A stretch of 19,856 nucleotides of DNA from OFTM382 sp964448185 (lineage in GTDB: Bacteria > Planctomycetota > Phycisphaerae > Phycisphaerales > UBA1924), in NCBI GenBank assembly GCA_964448185.1, contig CAYUVO010000045.1:1-19856 (forward strand), in the 5' to 3' direction. The position numbers were made by a program, and so were the translations under genes. This document shows, piece by piece, positions 1 to 7,915 of this stretch (its first letter is position 1; every line of letters starts with the position of its first letter). Under the pieces are notes generated by a model. That model had not been told where the DNA came from. It saw only the letters and a program-made list of their open reading frames with translations, and ran no database searches.

Positions 1-222
1 GCGAAAGCCCACGATCCTCGAAGCGATCAGGCTGCTGATCCCGGTGATCGCGAAAACACCGAGGAGCACCATGAGCCCGAGGGCGGGTGAGGAGTTGACG
101 AGGAGCGAGGCGTCGGGACCGCCGTCGGGGCCTTGAAGCATCCCGACCATGGCTCCAGCAATCGGTCCCAAGATAAACAACGCCAACAGCCCGGGGGCCC
201 AGCGGAGGGCAGCGGTCAACAT
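1..222 (-). CDS. Membrane protein, 3' end outside the window
   Basis: An open minus-strand frame runs off the left edge. It reads MLTAALRWAPGLLALFILGP and continues with two hydrophobic stretches, about residues 8-30 and 51-66, separated by a polar Gly/Asp/Pro-rich loop. This suggests a small integral membrane protein with at least two segments. A second ATG lies 18 bases upstream at 240. The ATG at 222 is preferred because AAGGA sits 7 bases before it, while nothing similar precedes 240. The gene follows the HtpX-like protease in the same direction with an 87-base gap, so it could be the last gene of that operon. I do not recognise the family. Confidence 0.6.
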   Translation of the reverse strand, partial: MLTAALRWAPGLLALFILGPIAGAMVGMLQGPDGGPDASLLVNSSPALGLMVLLGVFAITGISSLIASRIVGFR

Positions 223-309
223 GGTGGATTCCTTGGCCATGGGTTCAGACAAAGAGTACACCCGAGCAGCGTGTGGTTCTTGATGGCGAATATGACTCGC
301 TCATCGAGC

Positions 310-1401
310 TCACCGCATCAGCGCGAGCAGCCTCGCGATGCGGTCGTCGATCGGAGGGTGCGAAGCAAACATCGAGCCACGTTTTTTGCGTTCGTGGGCC
401 GCTTTGAGGAGCGGATTGACGACGAACATATGAGCGGTGCCCCGGCTAGCTGCCTCGACCAGCGGCTGGGGATCACCTTTCAAGCGGTTGAGAGCTCGAG
501 CCAGAGCGCCCGGATCACGGGTGAGTTCTACAGCTCCCGCATCGGCGAGGTACTCGCGGCGCCTGCTGTAGGTCATCTGAATGATCCGAGCCCCGATCGG
601 TGCGACCACCGCGAGAATGAGTGCAAGCACGATGACCGCGATCATCACCGCCCCGCCGCCGCCGCCATCGCCGCTTCGTCGAGAACGCCGCCCCCCCATC
701 CCCCCGCCATAGAGCGCCCCGCGAAAGGCGATCCGCAGGAACACGTCCGCAGCAAAGACGATCAGCCCGACGAGGGTGGCCATGAGCATGGAAAAACGGA
801 TGTCGAGGTGACGAACGTGCGCCATCTCGTGTGCGAGCACCGCTTGGAGTTCATCGCGAGGCAGACGATCTCGCAGACCCTGCGTAATCGCAACGACCGC
901 ATGCTCGGGATCACGCCCCGACGCAAAGGCATTGAGCGCGTTGTCGCGGATGATGTAGATCTTGGGCATGGGCAAGCCCGCTGCGATGCTCAGTTCATCG
1001 ACCACATTGAAGAGCTGGGGATCAACGCTGCGATCAATCTCGTGCGCTCCGCTCATACGGAGGATCGCGTTGGACCCGCCGAACCAGCTCCACACCGAGG
1101 CAGCGACCCCGGTCATGAGAGCCGCGGCGAGCCCGATGATGGCTGAGGGGAGCAGTTCGCCCGGAGCGTTGGCACCGCCGTAGACCGCGAACGCAAGACC
1201 AATGGCTCCACCGACGAACGTGGCAAGCGCGAGCATGAGCAAGACCAGCAGCACGCTGTCACGCTTGTTCTTGCGGATGAGATCGCGGTACGTCAGACGC
1301 CCGGGGTACGCGCTGATCTCGTCTGCGAGCTTGGTGCGCAGATCGGCGAGGGTGTCCTCTGATCTTCGGGGCTTGCTTGTGGTGCGCTGCGTGTTGGTCA
1401 T
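310..1401 (-). CDS. htpX: M48 family (HtpX-like) membrane zinc metalloprotease
   Basis: Membrane-bound zinc endopeptidase of family M48, whose members degrade damaged or misfolded membrane proteins. The zinc-binding HEMAH motif is at residues 191-195, and the downstream EYLAD motif at 283-287 supplies the third ligand (Glu283). Hydrophobic segments are at about 49-74, 84-107, 205-223 and 251-272, with a Gly/Arg-rich linker at 227-250. The C-terminal FASHPPIDDRI segment is typical of the family. An N-terminal polar extension of about 45 residues precedes the first membrane segment, and the 363-residue total is somewhat longer than classical HtpX. LemA lies 21 bases upstream in the same direction, a common pairing. 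The exact ortholog name (HtpX versus another M48B member) is less certain than the family. Confidence 0.9.
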   Translation of the reverse strand: MTNTQRTTSKPRRSEDTLADLRTKLADEISAYPGRLTYRDLIRKNKRDSVLLVLLMLALATFVGGAIGLAFAVYGGANAPGELLPSAIIGLAAALMTGVAASVWSWFGGSNAILRMSGAHEIDRSVDPQLFNVVDELSIAAGLPMPKIYIIRDNALNAFASGRDPEHAVVAITQGLRDRLPRDELQAVLAHEMAHVRHLDIRFSMLMATLVGLIVFAADVFLRIAFRGALYGGGMGGRRSRRSGDGGGGGAVMIAVIVLALILAVVAPIGARIIQMTYSRRREYLADAGAVELTRDPGALARALNRLKGDPQPLVEAASRGTAHMFVVNPLLKAAHERKKRGSMFASHPPIDDRIARLLALMR

Positions 1402-1422
1402 GTTGTGAATGATGAGGCCAGA

Positions 1423-2013
1423 TCAGGAGAACGAGACGCTCGGGGCTTCGCGCGCCGCGTCGCCCTCGGGCAACTCGAAGTAGTCGCGTTTATCGAAGCC
1501 GAACATGCCCGCAATGATGACCGTCGGGAACGACTGACGCTTGACTTCGTAGTTGCCCACGACATCGTTGAAGTGCTGGCGGGCGAACCCGATCTTGTTT
1601 TCCGTGGTCGAGAGCTCTTCTTGAAGGTCGCTGAAGTTCGTGCTGGCTTTGAGATCCGGGTACGCCTCTGCGACCGCGAACAGCCTGCCGAGCGCCTGGG
1701 TGAGTTCACCCTCGGCTGCGGAAGCTTGTCCGGCGTTTGCCCCACCCGAGGGCACCGCGACAGCACGGGTGCGAGCGGCAATGACCGCTTCGAGCGTGTC
1801 GCTCTCGTGCGAGGCGTAGCCCTTGACGGTTTCGACGAGGTTGGGGATCAGGTCGTGTCGGCGTTTGAGCTGGACGTCGATCTGAGCCCAGCCGTTGTCG
1901 GTGTCTACGCGGGCCGAGACGAGCCCGTTGTAGATGACCATGACGAAGAGGCCCACGACGATGAGCACTCCCAGCAGGATGCCAACGGTGATGAGGATGG
2001 GGATGATGGTCAT
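1423..2013 (-). CDS. lemA: LemA family membrane-anchored protein
   Basis: LemA-family protein of 196 residues, the usual family length. A single N-terminal membrane segment (about residues 5-29) is followed by the conserved start of the helical domain, with NGWAQIDVQLKRRHDLIPNLVETVKGYASHE at about 40-70. Downstream are the family-typical LFAVAEAYPDLKAS and a C-terminal NDVVGNYEVKRQSFP stretch. The cytoplasmic or periplasmic role of LemA is poorly defined, but the gene is often next to M48 proteases, as here. GGAAGGA lies about 10 bases before the ATG and supports the start. It is the first gene of a lemA-htpX pair that probably continues into the membrane gene at the left edge. Confidence 0.93.
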   Translation of the reverse strand: MTIIPILITVGILLGVLIVVGLFVMVIYNGLVSARVDTDNGWAQIDVQLKRRHDLIPNLVETVKGYASHESDTLEAVIAARTRAVAVPSGGANAGQASAAEGELTQALGRLFAVAEAYPDLKASTNFSDLQEELSTTENKIGFARQHFNDVVGNYEVKRQSFPTVIIAGMFGFDKRDYFELPEGDAAREAPSVSFS

Positions 2014-2112
2014 GTTTCTACATTCCTTCCGCCACAGAGGGCGCTTGGCTCACTATAACAGGTTGGACCGCCCCGTTCCCTCAGTGACCCCTCGCAGAGA
2101 GATTCCGCGACG
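2014..2112. promoter_or_regulatory. Divergent promoter region between lemA and the membrane protein gene
   Basis: This 99-base gap separates two divergently read genes and must hold their promoters unless they lie within coding sequence. An A+T-rich spot at 2052-2059 (ACTATAAC) offers a plausible -10 element on either strand (TATAAC rightward, TATAGT leftward). No convincing -35 box is visible at 16-18 bases from either, so the exact promoter is not resolved. Confidence 0.35.
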
Positions 2113-2958
2113 ATGACCCCAGCCCCACCAAGCTCTTCCACCCACCCCCCCCACCCCACACGGCCCATCGCAACGGACATGGCCGATCTGCCGATGGTCG
2201 AGCCGACACGCCCGGTGCTGGTGTGGTTCGCCCGCAGCGTCATCGCGGGATGGTCCTTTCAACGGTTGGCATTTTCGGGCTTCACGTTTCTGGTCTGGGC
2301 GACGGTCGCGAGGCTGGCGATCGAACGCCCCGGGGGGCTGATGATGCTTGCTTCGCTGCTCCCCGCTGCGTTGCTCGGCACGATCGGGGCGCTCTTCGTC
2401 GTGCGAAGCGCCGCAATGGAGATCGGATGCGATCGCAGGCGGCCTGTGTTTTGGGAGAGCCGGTTCGTATCAACCTGGAAACGCTCAGCAGCGGGCGTGG
2501 GCGTGTTGCTGGCGGTGGTATCGGCGGTGTTGTATTGGGTGCTCGGATTGTTCTTGGCGCAGCCCGCAACGTGGGCGATAACCGTTTCGTTCTGGTGGGT
2601 TTTCATGCCCATGTGTCTCGCAGCGATCGCATCCGATGGTTCGGACACCATCGACGCGCTCCAACGGGTTGCGGCCTACACGTTGCACCGACCGATCGAC
2701 GCGGCGTTGATGCTCGTGCCGATGTTGGTATTGGCACTGGGTGTCGCCGCGATGGGGTGGGTGGCGACCACGAGCCCAGTCGCGTTTATGATCGCTGCCG
2801 TCGGTGGAGCTGTCTTTACGAGCCTCCTGCTCTGCGGCTGCCAGGGCGCGTACATGGCGATGCGGTACGCCAACGATCGCCAGGATCCCGCTGAGATAAT
2901 CGAATCCGGAAGCGAGCACGGCGTGCTGACCAGCAGCGAGCCAAGTGATGCCGGGTGA
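2113..2958 (+). CDS. Six-segment integral membrane protein, unknown function
   Basis: 281 residues with a Pro-rich, cytosolic-looking N-terminus (1-35) and about six hydrophobic segments near 52-70, 77-98, 126-148, 152-173, 196-217 and 223-244. Between segments 4 and 5 is SDGSDTIDALQRVAAYTLHRP, a D-A-x-x-R...Y...RP pattern that I associate with a recurrent type of planctomycete membrane protein; this is recollection and has not been checked. No catalytic motif is seen. The ATG at 2113 has only a weak purine-rich AGAGAG upstream. ATG 2179 would remove most of the Pro-rich tail and is a realistic alternative. The last 11 bases overlap the next gene, suggesting coupling. Confidence 0.8.
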   Translation: MTPAPPSSSTHPPHPTRPIATDMADLPMVEPTRPVLVWFARSVIAGWSFQRLAFSGFTFLVWATVARLAIERPGGLMMLASLLPAALLGTIGALFVVRSAAMEIGCDRRRPVFWESRFVSTWKRSAAGVGVLLAVVSAVLYWVLGLFLAQPATWAITVSFWWVFMPMCLAAIASDGSDTIDALQRVAAYTLHRPIDAALMLVPMLVLALGVAAMGWVATTSPVAFMIAAVGGAVFTSLLLCGCQGAYMAMRYANDRQDPAEIIESGSEHGVLTSSEPSDAG

Positions 2959-3247
2959 TCCTCTGATGCTCGATGCACGGGCGTTTGCTGCTGCGTTTGC
3001 AGAGCATTCTGTTGTTTCTATAGAAATCGTGCGGGGCGACGAACGTACGATTCTGTGCGCACGCGAGACCGATCTGCCGACAATGCTCGTTGAGTTGTGC
3101 GCACATGGCGGCAGCGTGATTGCAGATGGTGTCTGTCTGCGTGCGCACGCTGAGGGCTTCGAGCTGATTGAAGCGAGTGAAGCTTTTAGAGCGACGGTGG
3201 CGTCGGCAAAAGCGATGCTGGAATCGGCAATAGATCCGTCTGCGTGA
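2948..3247 (+). CDS. Small hypothetical protein overlapping the membrane gene
   Basis: About 99 residues, starting MPGDPLMLDARAFAAAFAEHSVVSIEIVRGDE. It is a compact alpha/beta-looking sequence with no membrane segment or recognised motif. GTG 2945 immediately precedes ATG 2948, and ATG 2966 is a third possible start. Whichever start is used, the gene overlaps or nearly abuts the end of the preceding membrane protein gene, so the two are probably co-transcribed. Its 3' end overlaps the 3' end of truB on the opposite strand by 62 bases. The family is not recognised. The regular composition and the operon placement are the only support for it being real. Confidence 0.6.
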   Translation: MPGDPLMLDARAFAAAFAEHSVVSIEIVRGDERTILCARETDLPTMLVELCAHGGSVIADGVCLRAHAEGFELIEASEAFRATVASAKAMLESAIDPSA

Positions 3248-3947
3248 GCGGATCGTTGAGAGCATCCATCGAGACGGCATGCTCGATGTCGAATTCTCCC
3301 ACCGCTGTTCGTCGCAGCGCTGTGAGCATGCCCCCGACGCCGACGCGTGCGCCGATATCGCGTCCGAGGCTTCGGATGTAGGTTCCTTTGCCGCAACGGA
3401 TGGACAGTTCGAGGCTGGGCCACGAGTAGCTGGTGATCTCTATGGAATCAATCTGGATCGGTCTTGGTTCATGAACGACGGCTTCGTCCTTGCGGGCAAG
3501 GTCGTACGAACGTCTGCCGCCAACTTTGATGGCGCTGTACGCGGGCGGTCGCTGCATCACAGCGCCCGTCCAGTGTGCGCACGCGGCGTGTACGTCTTCG
3601 AGACTCGGCGGATGTTCCACGTGGATCATGGTGCGCTCGCCCTCGGCGTCATCGGTGTTCGACATGCACGAGAGATCGATCGTCGTGGTATAGAGCTTAG
3701 AGCCGAGCATGATCTGATCGCAGAGCCGGGTGGCTGGCCGACCCACGAGCACAACCACGACGCCCGAGGCGAGCGGGTCGAGGGTACCGCCGTGGCCGAC
3801 TTTGACTCGTTTGGGTGCGCCGCCCCGGCGGAGGTGCGCCTTGACCCGTCGGCACACGTCCATCGAAGTCGGCCCCAAGGGCTTATCCACGATGAGCAGC
3901 CCGACGGGTGACGGAGTGTCTGGTTGCGGAACGGCCTCGTCGGTCAT
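3186..3947 (-). CDS. truB: tRNA pseudouridine(55) synthase TruB
   Basis: Converts U55 to pseudouridine in the T-loop of tRNAs. The N-terminal PVGLLIVDKPLGPTSMDV and the catalytic motif GHGGTLDPLASGVV (about residues 51-64, nucleophile Asp57) are clear. RPPAYSAIKVGGRRSYDLAR (about 133-152) and CGKGTYIRSLGRDIG (about 184-199) are further TruB signatures. At 253 residues it is short for TruB and seems to lack most of the C-terminal PUA-like extension. The start codon shares ATGA with the stop of the upstream glycosyltransferase gene, so the two are likely translationally coupled. The tail, rich in Pro and Leu, overlaps the convergent small gene. Confidence 0.95.
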   Translation of the reverse strand: MTDEAVPQPDTPSPVGLLIVDKPLGPTSMDVCRRVKAHLRRGGAPKRVKVGHGGTLDPLASGVVVVLVGRPATRLCDQIMLGSKLYTTTIDLSCMSNTDDAEGERTMIHVEHPPSLEDVHAACAHWTGAVMQRPPAYSAIKVGGRRSYDLARKDEAVVHEPRPIQIDSIEITSYSWPSLELSIRCGKGTYIRSLGRDIGARVGVGGMLTALRRTAVGEFDIEHAVSMDALNDPLTQTDLLPIPASLLPTPPSL

Positions 3948-5686
3948 GGGAGGTCTCTCTGCGCAGTCGGCACGATGATGGAATAGGTCTGGCGTTTGCC
4001 CTTGGAGTAGTTGAAACCCGCCACGATTGTGCGCACGCGATGGTCCGGCGTGACGAGTTCATCGGGAAGGATCAGCGTTGCATCTGGGTGCTCGGCGATG
4101 AACTGTGGCAAGGCATCGGCGTTGAGCCGCGTGAGCTTGCCTCGGGTTGCGAACACGAGGCTGTCTTCGTGATAGCCGACTGCTCCAACTCGCTCTAGAG
4201 AAGGCGCGTCCAGCTCGCGGACGATCTGCTGGGTGATGTGGAGGCTCGGGCTCAGCGCGATGCCCACGGGAATAAGCAGCGCGAAAGCTGCGGCTGCGAG
4301 GAGTGCTCGGGATTCCGCGCCCGCCCAGCCGAGGCGAGAGCGTTCAGTCTTTGCTTGAGCCAGCGGGTTGGGCGGCGGGAACCAGCCGACGGCGAGCATG
4401 ACGACGAAGATCGGCCACCAGATCGGGCCGACGATCAACGCGAATACCAACGGCACACCCACGAGCAACAGCACGCCGCCCCACCGCCAGAGCCAGGTGC
4501 CGATCGCTACGCCACGGTCCGAATCGAGCGACGACGCGAGAGGTGAGCAAGCTCTGCTCGAACGATCCGCGGTGATGACCGCCCGTGCGCACAGCACCGC
4601 GAGTGCTGGATACAACGGCAGGACGTAGTGCGGGAGTTTGGTCGAGATCAGTTCCATGACCAACCATGTCGGGATGAGCCACGCAGCTAGAAAGAGGAGG
4701 CTTGGGCGAGGGGCGACGCGGCGACGAGTGGTGCGCACAAGCCGAGCAATGGCACCTACGAACTCGCGGCCCGCGAGAACAACACCGGGCCAGAACAACG
4801 CGGCAGAGAGGAGCAGGTGGTAGCCCGGCGGCCCGGAATGCCCCTCGGCGGGTTCGAGGCTTCGGCCCAAGGTTTCATCGAGCAGGCGTTGCCAGAGATC
4901 AGCGTGCCCGACTCGCTCGCCCACCGCGTAGAGCCACGGCCCGATGGTCCCCGCGATGAGCAGGGCGCCGATCCATGGTTGGGTGCGGGCGAGCCAGCGC
5001 CATCGGCGGGTGGTGATCGAGAGCGTCAGGGCTGCGAGAAGAACGACGATGAGGACGACCGGGCCTTTGGTGAGCACACCCACAGTGACCGCAAGCCACA
5101 GCACCAGCGGCGTGTATCGCGTTCGCCCCCGGCCATCCCAGAGCGACCAGAGCGCGGCCATCGCGAGAGTCGTCGCAGCGACGAGCACCATGTCCGAGCG
5201 TGCCTGGCGGACCTCCCACGCGAACAGCGGGCTGGCGGCGAGCATGAGACACGCGAGCAGGCCGATGCGTGGCCCGAACCGCAGGCTCGCGGCACGCCAA
5301 AGAACCAGAAGGGTAATGATCCCCGCGATGAGCGATGGCACCCGGTACATCCAGATGGCGTCGTGCTGAGGCTGACCGAGGGTCAGGATGCCCGCAGCGG
5401 AGGCCTGGAGCCAATAGATCATGGGCGGCTTATTGATCCGCTCGCGACCCCCGACCAGTGGAAGGATGGCGCCGCCTCGATGGAGAACCGGATCGAGATC
5501 GGCCTCGGGGAGGACGACCGATTCGAGCATCTGCCGGCTTGCTTGTGCGAATCGGGCTTCATCTCGGTCGATGGTGGGCAGCATGAGCAGCCCGGGGCCG
5601 TAGACTGCGAGGCAGCACAGGACGATCAGAAGCCCAGCACGCCACGTCGGGAGATTCAGCCAGATGGATTCAACCCGTCGAAGCAT
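3944..5686 (-). CDS. ArnT/PMT-like family 39 glycosyltransferase
   Basis: Polytopic membrane glycosyltransferase of the GT-C fold (580 residues). Such enzymes transfer sugars from polyprenyl-phosphate donors to lipids or proteins on the outer face of the membrane. After the first membrane segment (about 15-36) comes DRDEARFA (40-47), the acidic first-loop motif of the ArnT/PMT group, then INKPPMIYW around 84-92. About ten further hydrophobic segments follow. STKLPHYVLPLYPALAVL (about residue 352 on) is family-typical. The last 100 or so residues form a soluble domain with GYHEDSLVF. The acceptor and sugar cannot be read from sequence. The gene is upstream of and overlaps truB by 4 bases. It diverges from the PAP2 phosphatase, which fits polyprenyl-phosphate metabolism. 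Confidence 0.88.
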   Translation of the reverse strand: MLRRVESIWLNLPTWRAGLLIVLCCLAVYGPGLLMLPTIDRDEARFAQASRQMLESVVLPEADLDPVLHRGGAILPLVGGRERINKPPMIYWLQASAAGILTLGQPQHDAIWMYRVPSLIAGIITLLVLWRAASLRFGPRIGLLACLMLAASPLFAWEVRQARSDMVLVAATTLAMAALWSLWDGRGRTRYTPLVLWLAVTVGVLTKGPVVLIVVLLAALTLSITTRRWRWLARTQPWIGALLIAGTIGPWLYAVGERVGHADLWQRLLDETLGRSLEPAEGHSGPPGYHLLLSAALFWPGVVLAGREFVGAIARLVRTTRRRVAPRPSLLFLAAWLIPTWLVMELISTKLPHYVLPLYPALAVLCARAVITADRSSRACSPLASSLDSDRGVAIGTWLWRWGGVLLLVGVPLVFALIVGPIWWPIFVVMLAVGWFPPPNPLAQAKTERSRLGWAGAESRALLAAAAFALLIPVGIALSPSLHITQQIVRELDAPSLERVGAVGYHEDSLVFATRGKLTRLNADALPQFIAEHPDATLILPDELVTPDHRVRTIVAGFNYSKGKRQTYSIIVPTAQRDLP

Positions 5687-6512
5687 GTCCCGCGACTATA
5701 CCCGAGGGCTCGCATGGCCCGTGATGTGGGGTCACTGGGTGGGGGGGTGGGTGTGGGATCGGTTCTCTCCTTTGACATCGTGGGCGACGGCCGAGCGACG
5801 CCGGGTATGGGCGGTGCCATTGGTCGTTGCGGTCATCGGGACGCTGGTGCTGATCCCGATCGACGGGTGGGTGCAGTCGCAGATCCGCACGATCCATCTC
5901 GGCGGCGATGTTCGTCGAGAGCTCGAAGCATTACAGCAATACGGCCAGCTCAGCGTGTCGGTCATTATCGCGGTGGTGATTGTGCTGCTCGATCCTCGGC
6001 GTGCTCGTCGGCTGCTCGATTGGGGTTTGGCCCTTGGGATCACGGCGGGCCTTGGGCTGATACTGAAGATGACACTCGGCAGACCAAGGCCGGTGCATGG
6101 CGAATCCATGACGTTCCTCGGCCCGATCGGTGCCCGCCCGTTGCCGAACGGGGAGGGGGGGGAGGCGGTGGTTCGACCGATCGAGTTCTGGGCCGACGGC
6201 GTTTCGACGCTGTGGTCGATGCCTTCGAGTCATACTGCGGCGGCGGCGGTGATGAGCGTGTTTTTGGGGATGATGTACCCCAAGCTTCGGGCCTTGGTCG
6301 CTGTGCTTGTGGGGGTAGTTGCGTTAGGCCGGATCATGACGGGTGCTCATTATCCTTCGGATGTGCTCGCCGGGGCGTGCCTTGGTGCAGCGGTAACGGG
6401 GCTGGTCGTTGGGGGGGGCTGGGGGGTGCGACTGGTTGATCGAGTATGGGTCCGCTGGGTTGACCGGGATGCTGTGGCTGCGTGGCCTGAAGTGGCCCAG
6501 AAGAGGGAATGA
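5685..6512 (+). CDS. PAP2 (phosphatidate phosphatase-like) family membrane phosphatase
   Basis: Type 2 phosphatidic acid phosphatase family member, probably acting on lipid or polyprenyl phosphates. Counting from ATG 5685, the three phosphatase motifs are present: K-x6-RP beginning at K128 (KMTLGRPRP), PSSH at 180-183 with the catalytic His, and R-x5-H-x3-D at R216, H222 and D226 (GRIMTGAHYPSD). About five hydrophobic segments surround them. ATG 5685 overlaps the opposite-strand start of the glycosyltransferase. ATG 5664 upstream would deepen the overlap, and ATG 5724 is a shorter option; none has a good ribosome binding site. The last 15 bases antisense-overlap the end of the integrase frame, just before tRNA-Ser. 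Confidence 0.88.
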   Translation: MSRDYTRGLAWPVMWGHWVGGWVWDRFSPLTSWATAERRRVWAVPLVVAVIGTLVLIPIDGWVQSQIRTIHLGGDVRRELEALQQYGQLSVSVIIAVVIVLLDPRRARRLLDWGLALGITAGLGLILKMTLGRPRPVHGESMTFLGPIGARPLPNGEGGEAVVRPIEFWADGVSTLWSMPSSHTAAAAVMSVFLGMMYPKLRALVAVLVGVVALGRIMTGAHYPSDVLAGACLGAAVTGLVVGGGWGVRLVDRVWVRWVDRDAVAAWPEVAQKRE

Positions 6513-6526
6513 CGAACGAGGGTTTT

Positions 6527-7915
6527 TTAGGGCGTACACTCTTTGCCCGTACCACTGGAGAGGTGGCAGAGCGGTTGATCGCGCTGGATTCGAAATCCAG
6601 TTGAGCCTTCGGGTTCACGGGGGTTCGAATCCCCCCCTCTCCGCTTTCGACCGTTCGAGTTCTGGAGCCCTTTCGGGGTCTTGTTTTGCGGTTTTTCCAC
6701 TCTGGAGCCATGATTTTTGGCTCTCTGCCGCTCGGCACCGTTTGTGCCCCAGAGTGACGTTGAATGACTCTCCGGGACGGTGTCGTGTGCGTCCTGGTGT
6801 GCGTTCACTTGCTGCGGGGCGGGTTGCACCGGCTCATAGGCACCGAGGACGGGAAGCCGGTTGACCGCCGATCGCAGGTCGAGCCTCTCCACATCTGTGT
6901 AGATCAAGTCGGTGAGCCTCGAATCTTTGTGTCTGGCCACCTCCATGAGCACCCGGCGGTCCACTCCCGCGACCTGCAGGAAGGTCGTGAAGGTCTTACG
7001 AAACGAATGGAAGTCCACGCTCCGGCCCTGCTTGTCGTGCTTGGGGATGTTGGCCCGTTCGAGGTCGGCGTTGAAGGTGGTGTGGGCGGGCATGCCACGG
7101 GCAAAGAGACGGACGGTCGTTGATCGTCCGGCGACCAACGGTGCCCATGCTTCAGCGACTTCTGCCGCCAGAGGCAGTGCCTTGTACTCTCGGGTCTTCT
7201 GGATCGCTGCTGGAAGCCGAAGCATGGGCTCGGGGCCGGATAGCTCCACATCGCCACACTTGAGTTGTCCAAGTTCGCGGAACCGGAGCCCCGTCAACGC
7301 CGCTCCAAGATAGATCGGTGCCCGAGGCCCAGCCACCGCCAAGAGCCGATGGAGTTCATCAAGCGTGTACGCCCGACGCACCACTCGTTCGTAACCCCGT
7401 GTCTCTGCTTTCTGAACACGCATCAAGGGATTGGATTGGATCCGGCCACACCGGTTCATCCATTCGAGAAAGCACCGAAAGGCATCGAGGTAGTGATTGG
7501 CGGTACGAGGACCAAGATCTTCCTTTGCTCGCCACGCGATAAACCGGTCCGCTGTGATATCGCCGACCCGCTGCCAATTGCATTCTTCGAGCAGGCGATG
7601 GCACCGTGGGACAACCTTGCAGATGTAACTCTTCGATCGTCCGCGTGCAAATAGATCTTGCTCGAAATCATCGAGATGGCCTGGGAGTGGTCGCGACGCG
7701 GCTCCGGCTTCGACTTCATCGACGAGCATTCCTTGCTGCCGCCGCTCTTCTCGATGCACGATCTCGGCGAGCTTGCGCATGGCAACATCGCGTTGTCGTA
7801 CCTGGAGAGAAACGGTGGTCCAACGCGGATCGTCGGAGAGGCGGTAACGCCCGCTCCAGAATTCAGAGGTCCACCGTTTCCCGTCTTTCATCCGTTTGGG
7901 TTTGAAGACATGCAT
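6527..7915 (-). CDS. int: Tyrosine recombinase/phage-type integrase reading through tRNA-Ser
   Basis: Site-specific recombinase of 462 residues. A core-binding, SAM-like domain lies around residues 75-170 and the catalytic domain at about 180-350. The catalytic set is visible as R211 (TGLRFREL), K245, H303 and R306 (HSFR), H329 (ARHKD) and the nucleophile Y339 (IYTDVE). About 85 residues of low-complexity polar sequence follow. Residues 425-453 are the antisense translation of tRNA-Ser (RGGDSNPREPEGS...). The stop codon lies 30 bases beyond the 5' end of the tRNA, in chromosomal sequence, so the protein's C-terminus depends on insertion. The start overlaps the end of the AlpA-like gene by 28 bases. 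Confidence 0.92.
   Translation of the reverse strand: MHVFKPKRMKDGKRWTSEFWSGRYRLSDDPRWTTVSLQVRQRDVAMRKLAEIVHREERRQQGMLVDEVEAGAASRPLPGHLDDFEQDLFARGRSKSYICKVVPRCHRLLEECNWQRVGDITADRFIAWRAKEDLGPRTANHYLDAFRCFLEWMNRCGRIQSNPLMRVQKAETRGYERVVRRAYTLDELHRLLAVAGPRAPIYLGAALTGLRFRELGQLKCGDVELSGPEPMLRLPAAIQKTREYKALPLAAEVAEAWAPLVAGRSTTVRLFARGMPAHTTFNADLERANIPKHDKQGRSVDFHSFRKTFTTFLQVAGVDRRVLMEVARHKDSRLTDLIYTDVERLDLRSAVNRLPVLGAYEPVQPAPQQVNAHQDAHDTVPESHSTSLWGTNGAERQRAKNHGSRVEKPQNKTPKGLQNSNGRKRRGGDSNPREPEGSTGFRIQRDQPLCHLSSGTGKECTP
6557..6643 (+). tRNA. tRNA-Ser(CGA)
   Basis: An 87-base class II tRNA. The acceptor stem GGAGAGG (6557-6563) pairs with CCTCTCC (6636-6642), followed by discriminator G6643. The anticodon stem CTGGA/TCCAG encloses the loop TTCGAAA, giving anticodon CGA, which reads the serine codon UCG. 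A long variable arm (about TGAGCC...GGTTCA) fits tRNA-Ser, and the T-arm contains GTTCGAAT flanked by G and C runs. The 3' CCA is not encoded. The gene is complete despite being the probable insertion site, which is usual when an element restores the tRNA 3' end. Confidence 0.95.
6618..6643 (+). other. Candidate attL core: 3' end of tRNA-Ser
   Basis: Tyrosine recombinases of tRNA-inserted elements often use the T-arm and acceptor 3' half of the tRNA as the attachment core, and the integrase gene lies just downstream here. I placed the core on the T-arm and acceptor by analogy only. No second copy of this sequence was found in the window, so neither the core limits nor the partner site can be verified. 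Confidence 0.35.
6661..6709 (+). repeat. Direct repeat TCTGGAGCC, two copies 40 bases apart
   Basis: Identical 9-mers lie at 6661-6669 and 6701-6709, between the tRNA and the main part of the integrase gene. The 40-base spacing is close to four helical turns. Arm-type integrase binding sites are often short direct repeats near the attachment core, so that role is possible, but two copies inside coding sequence may be chance. Confidence 0.3.

Noticed and set aside
133..1146. 337-codon plus-strand open frame
   Set aside because: It is antisense to the HtpX-like protease, whose motifs are clear. The plus-strand translation is rich in Arg, His, Pro and Asp and lacks domains.
2485..3423. 312-codon minus-strand open frame
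   Set aside because: It crosses the membrane protein, the small gene and the end of truB in the wrong frames, and has no ribosome binding site or family pattern.
4817..6439. 540-codon plus-strand open frame
   Set aside because: It is antisense to the glycosyltransferase and then out of frame with PAP2. Its composition is Arg/His/Gly/Asp-rich without any motif, as expected from a high-G+C shadow frame.
6655..6700. Terminator for tRNA-Ser
   Set aside because: CCC-TTTC-GGG with following T runs is visible, but the stem is only 3-4 pairs, too weak to call.
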